From: Nautilus pompilius
Taxonomy: Eukaryota; Mollusca; Cephalopoda; Nautilida; Nautilidae
NCBI GenBank assembly: GCA_018389105.1
Contig: JACATO010000067.1
Span: 558,001-622,000 of the forward strand
Length of the DNA: 64,000 nt
Reading direction: 5' to 3'
A program made the position numbers and the translations under genes. Below, in pieces: positions 26,035 to 39,600 of this stretch (position 1 is its first letter; each line of letters starts with the position of its first letter). The notes below the pieces were generated by a model. The model did no database searches. It was given only the letters and a program-made list of their open reading frames with translations, and was not told the origin of the DNA.

Positions 26035-26185
26035 TTTCTGTTCATGCACTATTTGACAGATACTACCATTGTTTATGTACAATGTCAAACATGTAAAAAC
26101 CCCTATGTGGGCAAGATCATCCAGTTAGTCAAAGAGAGGTTTATGTGGCACTGTCTGGCAGAGAGAATCTGGTCTTGTTAAATAG
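26035..26185 (+). pseudogene. Penelope-like GIY-YIG endonuclease fragment
   Basis: VVYVQCQTCKNPYVGKIIQ followed by LVKERFMWHC fits the start of a GIY-YIG domain in Penelope-like elements (vvYxixCxxCxxxYVGqTxxxlxxRxxxH). It lies on the + strand, about 80 bp beyond the 5' side of the - strand relic at 24.85-25.96 kb, so the two are in opposite orientation. Confidence 0.55.
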
Positions 26186-26199
26186 CGCTGCTGCCAGTT

Positions 26200-29100
26200 T
26201 GGTTTATTTTAGTCAATACTAGACTAAGTTTAATCTGAAATATTATAGTTTTTTGATTCAATATTTATATATTTTACACTTAGATTTTTTTTGTTGGCTT
26301 GTTGTTGTTAAAATTAAGAGTAAATGTAAAAATATCATGAGAAAACAGTGTTGATATTTTAAAAAAAAAACATTAAATATTCAATGTAATAATCTCAATA
26401 ATAATAATAATGATGATGATGATTGATGATGATGATGTTTATTTTGACATAATTTTGTAGTCTAAAAATAAAATTATTCTATTATCTTAACTGAACTTAT
26501 AAGCAATGCTTTTAAAACTGGATTACTGAGTAGTTCCAGTTGTTAGGTGATCAGGGTGATTATTTTTCTTAATTTAACCTGATAGTTCACCAGGGGCCTT
26601 TCTCATGTTCCCTGAGGTTTTCTAGTCATTTATAGTCACCAGGAACTTTTTCCAATTTGACAAGTTTGAACTAAAATGTTTGCAATCCTGGAAAATATAC
26701 TCCTTTAAAACTGGTGATTAAATTCTCACATTTAGAAATAAACATCTTTTAGTTCAATTAAATTTACAGAAAAATTACTGTTTTTATAAAATAAAAAGAA
26801 AAAAAAAACAATTTTGTTGGTTATCAAATGGACTAAACTTGAAAATTTAGATGAAAAAAAAACAGAAATAAGTTAGTTTATGGAATTTTATGCATTGGCT
26901 TTTAAATAAATAATTCCATTAGTTTATTTAACATTTTTAGAAAATGAAAAATTACTTTATAAGTGCCTCATCTTAAACATGCCAAAATGCTTCTTTGAGT
27001 AAATTATACTAATAACCTCATTCAAAAACAAGCTTCTTTAAAGCTGGTTTCCTTGTAAACTTGAGATACTTCCAAACCCATGGATGCAATAGCTATATTT
27101 AGACAGAACAATTATAAATCACAAAACTACAGTGTTAGAAATATAATCCTTGCTTCAAGGTTTCAATATTCTACACTCACGTCCTTTATTTAAAGTCTTA
27201 ATAAAACAATTTTGCAAGCAAGTATTGGAGACACATATGTTCGCTTTGACATTAAAGTTTATTTGTTCTTTTTAAAAGATGGCATTTAAAAAAAAAAACT
27301 ATTCTTGAAAATCATGAAAAATTTCCTAATGGACCCTTTGAAAAGCCACCCCAAATTAAAAAAAAAAAAAGAAAATTCCTAAGATTAATAACAACAATGA
27401 AGCAAGTTAAATGACAATTTACCTTAGTTTTGATGTAATTAATAACCTCCTGTATGAACAAAATTTCCTTTTGCCCAGATTTTAATAGAGATATTTCAGA
27501 AAAAAAAATCTTTAGAAATTCTAAACTTGGGCTCTTAATAAAAATGCTCCTTCATTAAATATTTTCCAGTATTATCAAATATTTTGAATACTACTACCTT
27601 TCAAATGATCTGTCCATGGAGATTAGCCAGACAATTTAGGACTAAAATTGCTTGACCTTACTGACCTACCAAAGCAATGTCTTTGCCCTAAGGGTGGTCT
27701 GCTGATAGGCAATGACCCTCAGAAGCTGATACTGTCCTGGCTAGAGTTTGGGCTAGCTGAACAGATGTTCTGTGATTCCCCCCATCACCTATGATGCAGA
27801 AGTCAAATTCCCTGTCCAGATTTTATCAACCAAACAATTTGCTAAAATTCTTTTGAACACTATTATAATAACAACCTGGCATAAGCACAAGCAAACCCAT
27901 CTTTTTTTATCCTTCACACCATTGTATTAAATTAATTTGTTATAGTCTTACCTAGCCTGCTGATTATACAAGAATTGGAACAAAGAATAATTTTTAAAAA
28001 ATATTAAAAGTTCTGTCTTAGAAGTGTATCTATCTGAGTGGATTCATTGTTCATAAGTGAAAATTCACTAAACAGATATTTTCATATAAAAAAACAACAC
28101 TTTATCAACTTGATTTATTCCTGCTCATTTCAAACAGTTATGGAAAAGCCATGTTAAAAACATCAAAGTACATGCATAAAAAGAGTCAACTTTTTATTAA
28201 TTTTAAATAAAATTGTATTTATTTCAAATTTAAGAAAAGTTTGCCAATTACACCCTCTCCCGTTCAGCATCACATCAACTTTCTGGTTAAAGTTTAAAAA
28301 CAAAAAGGCTGATAATGCACAAATTTAGTTTTACCACAATAACAAATAAATAAATTTTCTAATTTTTAAAAAAGTTTTTTTTAAAGCAACAATCTGATAA
28401 ATATGACTCATCTTCAGCTATTAAAATTGGGAGGGGAGATGAGATTTTATAAAAGATGTGATTTTTTTTCAATGTCATCTACAATAACAAAATGGAAACA
28501 ATGTCTATACACTAAGGACGTACACCAGAACAACAATTACAATTTTAAAAAGCAAAATCTTACAGACTAAGGTTTCTTTTAAATAAAAACCACATGAACA
28601 GCAGCAACGACAATGAAAATAGCTAAAATACAAATGTTTGAGTAGATCAGCCTTTAAAAAAAAGATTATGAAAAACAACAACAACAAAAAGAAAATATTT
28701 GAATTATTGTGGGTTTTTACTTTCTAAGTGCAGTCCTGTGAAATAAATTGTTGTTACTGTTTAAAATTTGCAAATCTGTTAATTTTTTTCCTGTGTTTTC
28801 ATTAACCTATCATTTTTGTATTTATTAATTAATTTTTTTTACATTTTTAAAATAAAATTACAAATTTCTCTGAAACAAACTGTTTAAGCAAAAATTTCAC
28901 TAATTGTTTCTATAAGCTGGCAAAGAATTATAAATCTTGAAATTATTGAACTAAAGTTTTCCTTTCTCCCTTAACAATGTAAAAAGTGGGATGCTTTTTA
29001 TATTTTAAGCCTTTTTTCTTATAAACAATGCTCTTGAATAAGAAAATTACAAAAAAACACACAAAAGCTAATAAAATAGTCTTGATAAATAAATTTCAAG

Positions 29101-29677
29101 AAACTGAAGAGATTTACTCTGCATGTGTAAAATAATATGAATAAAACAAAGGCAACCAAAGATTTCAAACTGGAGAGCAATAACCAGAATTTTCAAGAAA
29201 GATAAAGGAAAACAGCATGTGCCCATAAATTTTATAACAACTTAAATATAAGAAAGTTCTGATACAAAACACTTCTTTTTTATTTCTATTATTTTTTTAA
29301 TCTGTAATTCTTGTTTCTTGACTAGTGCATATTCATCCAGACACACTAATGCAGTCTATAACTTTCCAAAACAATAAAAATGTTTGGTTTCAAATCAATT
29401 ATACAGTAAAGAATAAGAAGCAAGATAAATTTTTTTTTAAAAAATCAAAAAATTATCAGCTGATTAAATAAATGATTTCCTGAAAAACAGAAATATTAAC
29501 CACAACTTGTATAACTTAAGGATTTGTTTTTTTTTTTAATGTGAAAATATTATAATATATCTAACATTTTTTCAAAATTAATAAATATATTTAATACTGA
29601 CATTTAGAGTTTTCTGTTACTCTCATATAATGTCATATACAACTTATTTAGTAAAAAACAAAAAATATATTTCTTAC
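26200..29677. other. AT-rich non-coding DNA, proposed intron 2
   Basis: A (GAT)n run lies at about 26,412-26,440. GC-richer patches at about 26,560-26,660 and 27,640-27,830 may be old repeats but match nothing recognised elsewhere in the window. Confidence 0.5.
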
Positions 29678-29728
29678 CTGTTTCCTTTTACAGTTTCTAT
29701 CACAAAATGGATTATTGTTTTCATTATT
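29678..29728 (-). CDS. Exon 2 (51-nt microexon) of the ROS1-like gene
   Basis: On the - strand a classic acceptor (gtttgtttttttcag) precedes 51 nt and then CAG|GTAAGAA, an excellent donor. The exon is open in phase 0 and reads NNENNNPFCDRNCKRKQ. It enters in the phase left by exon 1, is a multiple of three, and adds a second CxxxC pair of the same spacing. In human ROS1 the matching stretch also has a CxxxC after a P. The intron to exon 1 is about 24.3 kb. No ORF finder would report so short an exon. Confidence 0.68.
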
Positions 29729-31535
29729 CTGAAAAAACAAACAAACAAACTGTTCAGTAATAAGGAGAATCTATTTTGTAATAAATAAATAAATAATAAT
29801 AGTATCAATTATTTTTATTAACAAATAACATGTATATTAGTTTGTGTGTTAGAATACTTTAGATTTCTTCTGCATATTAATTTTTACGTATCAAAATAGT
29901 TCCTATTACTAAGCACTTAGCAAGTTTTACTATTGTTGTTAATGTCAGTATTGTATACTGTAGGCAAATTGTCACTAGTGTTGTGTCACAACTCAGCAGC
30001 TAAGTGTCTTTTTTCAGGGAGAAAATACAGCTGATGTAAGATGGATGGATGGAAATAAAGCTTCTCAAGAATGTGTTATGGGGAATAGCTCTGTTTTGGC
30101 ATCTTTTGTAATTAGAAAAAGTTCTGATAATACCTTTTGATGTATATGCCAGTTGTGTGACTTGAGCATAGTAAATATTTTTATTATTTATTCAATCTCC
30201 AAATGGCATTAAAACATCCACTTTTACAAACATCTTACATTTCAAAGTAGCCACTCCCTCCCCTATTTTCTACATTTGAAATTGCAGTAAAAAGCATCTA
30301 TAAAAGTAAACAAATTGATATATGTCCAAGACTAAAACAATCTTACTTGAGAAACATTGTTTCATTTGCCATGTAATTCAACTGGTCAGCCAGCCAATTT
30401 AAAATCCCTTTGAAAACTCTTCATATCATATAATTTAGTAACTTTGAAAATTTGATGATATTATTAAAGATTCAAATGTTAATATAAAAAGCAACAATAA
30501 CAAAAATATGGCTGGGTAAGAGTAAGTGCATAATGGTTCAACAGTGTACATATCATACACATATCACATTGTGAGCAAGATATTTGAATATTGATGATAT
30601 ATTATTATTATTATTATCATTATTATTATGCGAGATCTGCCTGTGGAAATGTAATATGCACACATTAACTAAAGACTGGTTGTATGGAGAATCTAGCAAT
30701 CTGTTCAGGAAAATATGGATCAGTCACTTAGCCAATCAGAAAGTATATACATTCACTCTGGTTGATAAACCTAGCCATATAATGAAACTACATATACATC
30801 CACAGATGCGTAAAATCACTTGCTTTTCATTAGTTCTTACTAGTTTAGTGCTTTACATTCCCTTATTTATGGCAATTCAGAACATAAACAGTGAGGCTGA
30901 TCAATCAGAAGCCAGCTGTACAAGATTTTGAACCCAAGATTTTAGACTTGAAAGCTACATATCAACACCCATATTGAAATTTAAAAGCAGACAAGATTCT
31001 CTTCAAAGATCCTGCAGAAGCATAAAATGTCAAGTGAAAGTAAACAAATAGAAGCCCCCACCAGCTTACTGGAAATACTTTGGATTTAAAGTAATCCATA
31101 ATAAAAAAAAAAGGGCAAAGTATCAAGAGAGATATGGTGCATATCAGAAAATGTTTCACAGAACACAGAGCAGGTAATGAATATCAGTGTTCTTCTATGA
31201 CACCACCATGGAATTTCAGAATCAAATTAATTAAATTTAAAATTAAATTACTTATTTCATAAGAAACTGATTAACTCTACCCACACAAAAGAAATAAGTT
31301 AAAAAATCAGCTTATTGCCCACAACTTCAAACCATAAAGTCTAGTTGAAATCCCAGCTTTCATAAAGTTGGTTGATGTTTTAGAGCCAACATACAAATTC
31401 TTTTAAGGCAATACTTCTGTGAAACAGTGATTCTTGCCTTGTATAATGAAGTTAAGGATGAGTTGCTCTAGTGCTATGAAAGGTTGTTTCTGTATCTTTG
31501 ACAAAATGGTTAGACCTTCAGGCAATTGAATCATG
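29729..31535. other. AT-rich non-coding DNA, proposed intron 1
   Basis: A 115-codon frame at 30584-30931 (+) has no recognised motif, is flanked by an (ATT)n run and lacks splice signals at useful positions. No gene is called. Confidence 0.5.
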
Positions 31536-31539
31536 TGTA

Positions 31540-32880
31540 ACTACAACTACCCCAATACATTTCCCAAGAGTGAACATTTAATAGTGTCAAAAACTGTACT
31601 TCTTGTCAGACTTGCACACTGAAGAAAGTCTAGGATGCTATTATTAAGACATCCATTAAATAAAACACTGCATCCACATGGCATAAATTGTGTTGTGATT
31701 GGAAACGGTAGCAATGCAACATCAGGTGTCAAAGTGAGCGGACTGCAACTACATATTGAATGTTTTGCACACAATAAATTTTGATACAAACATGGATAGG
31801 AGATAAGCAACTTTGATCATGTGATAATAGCATCATACTTCCACCAAAATGCAAAAGCTTCTGCCATCCTCAAAGAAAAGTTTGCTTTGCTGAAAAATGA
31901 TGGCCCAAAAAATGTTAATCATGAATGTGGCTATGTTTGACATGACAGAGGTATGTTCTGCTGAAGTCTGCTATTTTGACTACCCTGTTGTCATAGGAAA
32001 TTTTATAGGATTAAAAGATGTGGTCCCTTTGTCAGAAAATTCAAGAACATCGAAAAGGCTATTGACACTTTCAAGCTAATGAAAACAATCACCACCTTAA
32101 TGTGTGATGCCAATAGTCCTACCATCTTGTCTCATTGATACTGCCCCCAGATGACTGCGCATTTGTCCAAAAGGTCAAACAAGCTAAAGTGTCTGGAAGT
32201 TCCTGCCCAAAGCTACAGCATTTGAATCTATCCTTCATCAATGATAATGAAAGACATCATGTGTTTACCATCCTAGTGGGGAAAATTGAGATCACTAAAG
32301 CTATTAACAAAAACTAAGTGCAGAATTTTTGCCAAAAGTTACAAAAAATTACCACTTTTATTTTTTAAAACATTCAAAAAAAATTATTGTTGTAATTATT
32401 GTGTACTTATTGATGAAAGTTAATCCAGTTGAGAACACCCATCTTGTGCTTCATCCTGATCCTACTCAGTTACCTAGCTCATCTGTAAACAAAACCCTGG
32501 GCAAGAGTTATGTAGGCTCCACTGCTCTCCAGCCAAGAATATAGCCATATTAGAGATCTCTTTGGCTATGTCTTCATTAAAAGCATTGTTCCAAGATGTT
32601 CATTTCAGCAGCAAATCAAAGATGAAGTACAAAAATATAAAGCAGAACTCTGTATCTCACTTGACAATAATCCCTTGGACTAATTGAAATACTACAAGCA
32701 AATGTACCCATCCATACCTGGATAAATTAGCCAGTGTCTTGACCATTCTTGCTACCTAATTACCCAGTGAAAAGATATTTTCAACAGCTAGACATTGTGC
32801 CTGCACAAAGGTCATATCTTCAACTAGATAATGTTGACATTTTAAATTTTCTAATAAAAGAATTTGAAGCTCACTAAGAT
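31540..32880 (+). pseudogene. hAT transposase fossil (ZBED-like)
   Basis: Fragments on the + strand follow the order of zinc-finger BED/hAT transposases. GNGSNATSGVKVSG with HIECFAH nearby (about 31,700-31,775) matches the DNxSNM...HxxCxAH block. CDANSPTILSH lies near 32,106-32,138. NNPLD then KYYKQMYPSI (about 32,668-32,715) and LPSEKIFSTARH (about 32,758-32,793) match the hAT dimerisation domain. LDNVDILNFLIKEFEAH ends at a TAA near 32,877. Many stops and at least four frame changes are present. A BED finger and terminal repeats were not found. Confidence 0.75.
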
Positions 32881-32884
32881 ATAT

Positions 32885-35435
32885 GTTGAAAGAGAAAATA
32901 ATTTGTAACTGGAATTTCACTGTAGTTTTCACTTTCAGTCAGATTCATTTTTTGTTTTAATTACAAAATAAATAATTTTTCCTTTAATGAATATAGCATT
33001 TGTATCATGTTGTGACAAGTGTACCTTGATAAAAGCATATCATTAGAGACCTACTAGCAAAGAGCCAAAAAATCCTCAGACATATTTGTTTTAATAATAT
33101 CTAAAGCCTGAGAATTTTGCTTTCTAAATGGCCTTTGAATACTTTTATGTAAACTATTATTAATCTGTAACAAAGAATTACTGCTCATAACAAAGATTTT
33201 ACATTTCTTTAACAAACATTTATAGGAACCATACCATATGCTTTTTAGCAATTATGTTCAGTTACTCGGATCTTTAACAAAATTACTCCTGGTAACTACA
33301 AGAGAGTAAGGAAGGACTCCCTATAATAAAGATAATTCTTGCTTTGTGTCTCTGTTGATCAACTATAGATGCATGCCTTTTAGGCTGCTGTCAATGCCAG
33401 AGTATTTCCTTAATTATGAAGGATATTAGTGTAGCAGTTCTAAACTGATCCCTACATAGAAGTGACCCAGGCTAATTAATCCACAGCCCATTGCAGATAG
33501 ATTCTAGGAATAAGTAGAAATGATGGAGTTCAGATTTTTTGTTTGCTACATTGGCTCCAATTAAACAAGCCAGCAAGATTATTTCCAGCTTTTTTCATGA
33601 AGCAAGTTTACAAGTAATCAAATTTTGTGCAGTAGAAAAAAGATTAACTTAAATATTGTTTAGATCAGAGCATTATACAATGTTTTTTGTTGTTGCTTTT
33701 TTTCTTTTTTAACAATTAATTTGGGGAAATGTTCAACTTCTTATGTAAACATTTGATTATTATTACTAGTTTTAAATATTCAATAAATCAATAAATTTCA
33801 TTTTATTTATATTTAAATATAATAAAATGATTAATTTAAATATACTTTGAATTATTTCTCATCTGTCATATCAAATTTAGGGTTACCTTTCTTCTCTGCC
33901 ATAAACTAAATTGTAAGAAAAAATAACAAAATTAAAGTCATGTCTGATTCATTTTAATATCCTTACCTTGGATATGCTATAAAATTACAAATCAAACTCA
34001 GAAAACTGAAGTTAAAACGAAAGGCATAAAAGTACTGCCATTTAAGAATAACAATATATTCTGTAATTTTCACGGCAATTATGCTAGCAAAAAATACAGC
34101 ACAGTTTACAGAACTTTTTCCTACTAATTACTCTAGATTTTCATAAATTTTGGCAATTTTCTAAATAAAGTAGCGATGCAATTAGCTGAAATAAGTGTTG
34201 AAAGACAGGAAATCCTATTTGATTTACATACTGCCATAACGTTGTACCATAATGCATATTTAATACATTTTAAAATCATTTACTGGCCCTAAATCAATTA
34301 CTAGAGAGTTAGTTATAATTACAGTAATAACCACTTCCTATTTTGTTTGCAAAACTAAATATGTCAAAGCAAAAATTAAAATAGAAAGGTAACAATTGTA
34401 AGGAAAAACTGTATCCAGTTTTAACTTGTATTACTACTATTTAGAATATAGTTTCAATGCTAAAATTACTAATTACATAAGGAATAATTTATTAAACATT
34501 CTCATATTGGTACTTTGGAGATTGCCATAGTGTTGTTTTTAATCACTTCTGAATTATTTGAAAATAAAAATAAATTTACTGAAATTTCCTTGAAATTAAT
34601 GGATATGAGTAAGTTATTGCAAACAATTTCTTTAATCGTGTATCTGTTTTTCATGGTGTTTTGATAATAAAGTATAAACTTTTAAAAAATATTTCATCTT
34701 TTGAAAACAGAAAATCCACTACTCCATTGCAAACAAGTTTTTTTTTAGAAAAAAGATAATTAAGACTACAAAAATAAATAAATTTTATTTAAAAAGTATA
34801 AAACACAAATATGGTGACATGAATTAGAATAATCATTAATGAAGTATATTTGGCTTTAAATTTTAAGAAATATGATTAAATAATCACCTCAAGATTTTAA
34901 CACACGTGTATGTAACAGGGTTACACACATATGGGTATAAAAATGATAAAGTTAGGTAAAGACATTCTGATAATAATTATTATAGTTATACAAATTTTAA
35001 AAGTTAATTTTATAAAATTCATTTTCAAAATATGTATGCTGATGGCATTACACATCTTGACAGAATTTAAGCACCACAGAATTTTCTGTAAACAAATTTC
35101 TTGTGAGTAGATATATAATCGAAAATGAATTTCTAATTTAAATTGACCTAATATGACAAAGTTCCAATATTTTGAAAAAAAAATAGAAGATTAAATGATA
35201 ACATTTGTTTATTTTCTTGTCTTATATAGCACTTTAAAATGGCATGCAAAAAGTAGATTTAAAAAAGTATCACTGAAAAGCACAGTGTCAAATGCATCAT
35301 CACTATTTCACAATGAAAATGTTACTTAAAGTTCTGGAAGTGATCATGATGATTAATGTGAAACAGAAGGTAATCTTGCCTTCTATACATTATTTCCTTC
35401 AGATATGAATGCATATCTGTGGTATTCTCTCTACA
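32885..35435. other. AT-rich non-coding DNA
   Basis: Nothing is supportable. A good-looking donor at about 33,965 (-) has no acceptor compatible in phase. Confidence 0.55.
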
Positions 35436-35439
35436 CCTT

Positions 35440-35900
35440 ATGCAAAGCAAAGCGTAATCCACTTTAACAATTTTTAACAGGAGGATTCCTCTTCTTCGCA
35501 CTACACTTGGTGTGAACTCAAAGATGCTCTACTGCATTCAGACCCAGGCTCATGGTAGGCCAATCAAGCGATTCAAATGGATTGCCCTTAAGTTATTTTA
35601 TCACTGAATTTCTGTGATGAGGTCATGAATTGCTGTCCATGAATAATGGTCTAGTAGTAATGAGTCATTAAAATGAAGAATAACAAGTTCTTTCTTGATA
35701 CCAGTTGGTGGTATTCAGAGTTCCATGCACAATAATAAGATCAAGCTTGAAGTCAAGCAACAGTTCAGCTGCGCTTTCTTGAAGTAAACTTGTCCCTTAT
35801 GTTGCCAAACTCTCGTTCGACCATTTGCAGTCCAGAAGCCAATTTTTATTGCACCAATTTAGCCAACTTTGTGTTCAAATTCTACCAGAAGCACTGATTG
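35440..35900 (-). pseudogene. Tc1-like transposase fossil (C-terminal half)
   Basis: On the - strand TANGRTRVWQHKGQVYF (about 35,800-35,850) fits the GRxxVWRxxGExy block. LDLIIVHGTLNTTNWYQ (about 35,695-35,750) fits the xxGTLNxxxYxxEI block. LNAVEHL with VVRRRG (about 35,480-35,545) fits the SPDLNPIEHLWD...RRVRxR end. Frames change between blocks and the catalytic Asp of QQDNAxxH is not seen, so it is dead. Confidence 0.6.
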
Positions 35901-36504
35901 CCAAATTAAGTCTAACTTGCGTATGTTAACTAATAACCTTAGATACTTTACATGATGATGGTAACTAAGGTCATTCAGTCTCCTTTCCTATGTTCTCTAC
36001 AAGTCACTTTGTGCAATCATCCATTGTTCTTTAACAATAACAGTATTTTGAACACAGTATTTAGAAACAAGATGGATGATGTAGTGAGTGGTGTATGCTA
36101 CATTACCTCCCTACATCTTTGCAAGAAAGCCCAGCATTGTTCATTCCATTTATTTGCCATCTGTGGGTTTCAGTGACATGCAGTGGGTAAAATGACAGGG
36201 CTAGGTACTTTGATTTTTTATTGTTTTATCGATCAGAAGCAGCGGCAGACTCTACTTTTTCCCAGTCATTTTCTCTGCAAATATGCATGCGAAGAGATGC
36301 CATTTCTATGTGATCTGAAGGCAGCAGTAGCGTGTTCTTATTTCACCCTTTATTGAGACTGAGAAGGGAATGTACATGCACATACACATTGGAACTGAAT
36401 TCAACTGAATGAGTATAAAAGGCATATTGACTCGCTGCTTTTCTGTTGATTTTTTGTCAATTGTGTGAACCAATCAAATCAGCTTTTATATTGATTACAA
36501 GTGC

Positions 36505-36660
36505 CAAGACAATAATGCATCAGCACATCAAGAAGTATGACAGCAGAAAATGCCCAATTAGGGATACGGACTCTTCCCTGGTCTTCAAGGAGCCCTGACC
36601 TCAATCCCGTTGAGCACATATATGGAGTAGCCTCGCCTGGATATAAACCATTAAATAATG
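36505..36660 (+). pseudogene. Tc1-like transposase fragment (DD34E second half)
   Basis: CQDNNASAHQEV (about 36,503) and, after a frame change, LPWSSRSPDLNPVEHIYG (about 36,573-36,627) are the second Asp block and the Glu block of Tc1 transposases. The Asp-to-Glu distance is close to 34 residues. The fragment is oriented against the Tc1-like relic at 35.4-35.9 kb. Confidence 0.72.
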
Positions 36661-36664
36661 ATAT

Positions 36665-39600
36665 ACAATTTAAAGTTTTTATTTTCATAAGGCAGGCACT
36701 GTCTACTCTGTCTACCCTGACTGCATGTCCCTGGTGGGTTCTATGTAGCATCTCTGAACCATACTTATTATACACAGTGATATGCAACACTTCAAATTTA
36801 TACTGCCAATTGTATGTTTAAATTATATCTTATTTTATTTCTCCAAAATCATCATTTAAAATGTGCAAAATACAGTCAAAACATAGACAATCTCATTCAA
36901 CCATAACAATACATAAATCTTTTGATCTGAAAAACTATGTATATTTAAAAATATTTATAAACATTTTATTGGAAAATAACCCTTCCTTTTTACAACTTCA
37001 TGGTTTTAAATGCCACATTGCTCTGAAATTAGTTTACATATTATTTACTAATAATAGTCATTTATTTTTTTGAAAGAAATAAGTCTATATACACATTTTT
37101 TGCTCTTTTTTGGTTTTCCTTACATTTTTCTAATAGGAAAAAAATTGCAAATATGTTTTCTATGAATTTTATATACACTGGCAGCCATAATTGTAGCTCA
37201 ATAATAAAACATCCTATGATTCACACAAATTAGTGCATATTGGTTTCAAGTGTATAAATACACACTTAGAAAATCTATACACGTAAAAAAAAAAAAGAGT
37301 TTCCTTTTCAAACTTTTGTTGCATAAGACACTTATTGTTGAAATATCCTCCTTTGTACTTCATAAATTATTTTATTATGAAGATTAAAGTAACTAATAAG
37401 AGTGAGGGATGACACTATCTTTAAAAGGTAAACCTCTCACAGACAATCCAATTTAGCTAAACTTTTTAAAATTTTAAAGTTAATATGAATGGATTCAAAA
37501 TGCTTTTGATATAATGTGTGACTATTTGTGTCAACACCATAGTGTAAGCTTTTCAACAAATCTAGAAGGCATACAAGTTTCAATATGAATAGGTCAAACC
37601 CATTACCATCCCACATACAGATTAACTCTAAGCTAAAAGAATTTTCTACTCTCTACTTGTCAGTTGTACTGTTGTAGTTCAAAGAAAGGTCAGTTAAAAA
37701 GAGCTATATACTAAATACATGAGGCTGTTGCTGCTATTGCTAGCCAATGCAAGACAGTTCAAAGTGCACGATAATATTTGTTATTCTAGCAGTTCAGATA
37801 GAGCACATGTAAAGCATTTCTTTTCACTTATAAAAATACAAAACTGTATCTCCAAAATGTAGTTTTTTCATCAACTGCAGTTAAGAAACCTGTTTAAGAA
37901 AGTCACTAAAACACCTCTTAATATGAAAGTAGTTGGCTAAAATAGCTAACTGTTTTTTTTTTTTCAGTCAGTAAAACAAAAGAATAAAGTTAAAACAACT
38001 AATTTGAAATGAGTTCCCTATTTTCTATTCATTTTTTGTTTCATCAATGCTATGCAAATAATATTGCATTATACATGTTTAGTGAAAATTCTTTAACCCC
38101 TGGTTTAAGTTGATGTTGTTCACTATGTATGCAGGAATGCATACAGAAGTAGCAACCTAAATGGAGAACACTCCCAGTTCTGTTAAACAGTTTCTAGAGT
38201 TTACTTTGTTGTATTAATAAAAATACAACCAATGCTATATATATCAAACAGAATGCTATCTCAGTTGTCTAAAAGCACAAGACCTACACATGTCAGCATC
38301 ATCTTCAAATGAATTTTAGCTTTTTTATTTGCATGTTCTGCAAATACATTAAAGTTTACTCTGTAGAAGTCACATTAAAATTGTGTGCAGTCTGAATCTG
38401 ATTTCTATCTGCTGATAATTTAGAAAATCTTCTCATAATGCAATGCTACAAAAACTTATGGGTGCCTATAAGTAGAAGTTAAAATGGTCTATCAATCTTT
38501 GAAAATAAATACAAGACTAATTCTTTCTTTTTTTTAAAGTTTTTAGTGCAATTTTTTCCAGTAAAGCTTTGTATTTCTTACCTTCAAGTGTTTTACTTTA
38601 TCTGCCATAACAATTTATTGATGAGAACATAATTATGTTTTCATAGCATTACATTGTGCAAAAGTTTTCTAGATTATAGGCAAATAAATATATAAATCAG
38701 ATTTAGACTGCATACACAGCCACTTTAAGTACAGTACAAACCTATGCTAGCTAATGAACTGCACCACTGAAGTAGCATTCTGTAATTAATTTTTACTAGC
38801 TTCAAGGCCCTTTCATGGTATGCTTAACAGTATTCCTATTCTGTTAATTTTTTTAGTTTAGAAATTTTTTGTTAATGCATGTTGTTGTTTTGTTTTACTT
38901 TTTATGAACTGTTTGACTTCATAATTACTTTATAGTTCTTTTATTTATTGAAAAACGAAACTGTGTAAAGCAATTTTGGAAAAAATATATGCTGATGTAT
39001 TTGCTAATTTAAAATTCTCTTTTTACTATTTCTTTTTTAAATGATAATTTATGTAAACAAAAAAGTGATATATATATATATATATACATTTTAGTCTAGT
39101 CTATCTTTTGTATGCACAAAATAGATCTGAGGATAAAGGAATTTCAAGCAAGAAGAACATGTCATCTTAGCTGAGATGTCTTAACTCTTCTCATTAAAAG
39201 CGAAAATCCATGCAAAATTTGGCCAGTATAGAAAAATGAAAGCCTTCAAAACACCTATTTCATTAATATGTTTTAATCAACAAAAACTGTCATTTATCAC
39301 AATTTTTATTTTTCATAATAGGCCAGTCACTGTAAACTAATTTGATTTTCAGAATTGATAACTTTTAGAGTATAGTAATCACATTTTTTGTAAATCACGA
39401 CATTTTCAGATAAAATGCAAGAGATTAAATTTTTTTTTAAAAAAAATGAAAATGTGAGAAAAGTTAATATTAGCTTTATAAAATAAATAAATATTAATTT
39501 CAAACTGAAACAGGTATAAATGGAGACTGAACTAAGATACCAGAGGAGTTGAACATTATGCATATCCTATTAGTAACCTTATCTAGCTGTTGAAAGGGTT

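Noticed and set aside
30584-30931. 115-codon + strand open frame
   Set aside because: No recognised domain, begins in an ATT repeat, no splice context; probably chance.
31547-31810. 87-codon - strand open frame
   Set aside because: It is the antisense shadow of the hAT transposase fossil, whose motifs read on the + strand.
33965-34010. Possible - strand exon ending AAG|GTAAGGA
   Set aside because: Phases 0 and 1 contain stops; only phase 2 is open, which no neighbouring exon supplies.
38591-38610. Possible - strand microexon with good acceptor and AAG|GTAAGAA donor
   Set aside because: Open only when entered in phase 1, whereas exon 1 of the - strand gene ends in phase 0; 20 nt is also not a multiple of three.
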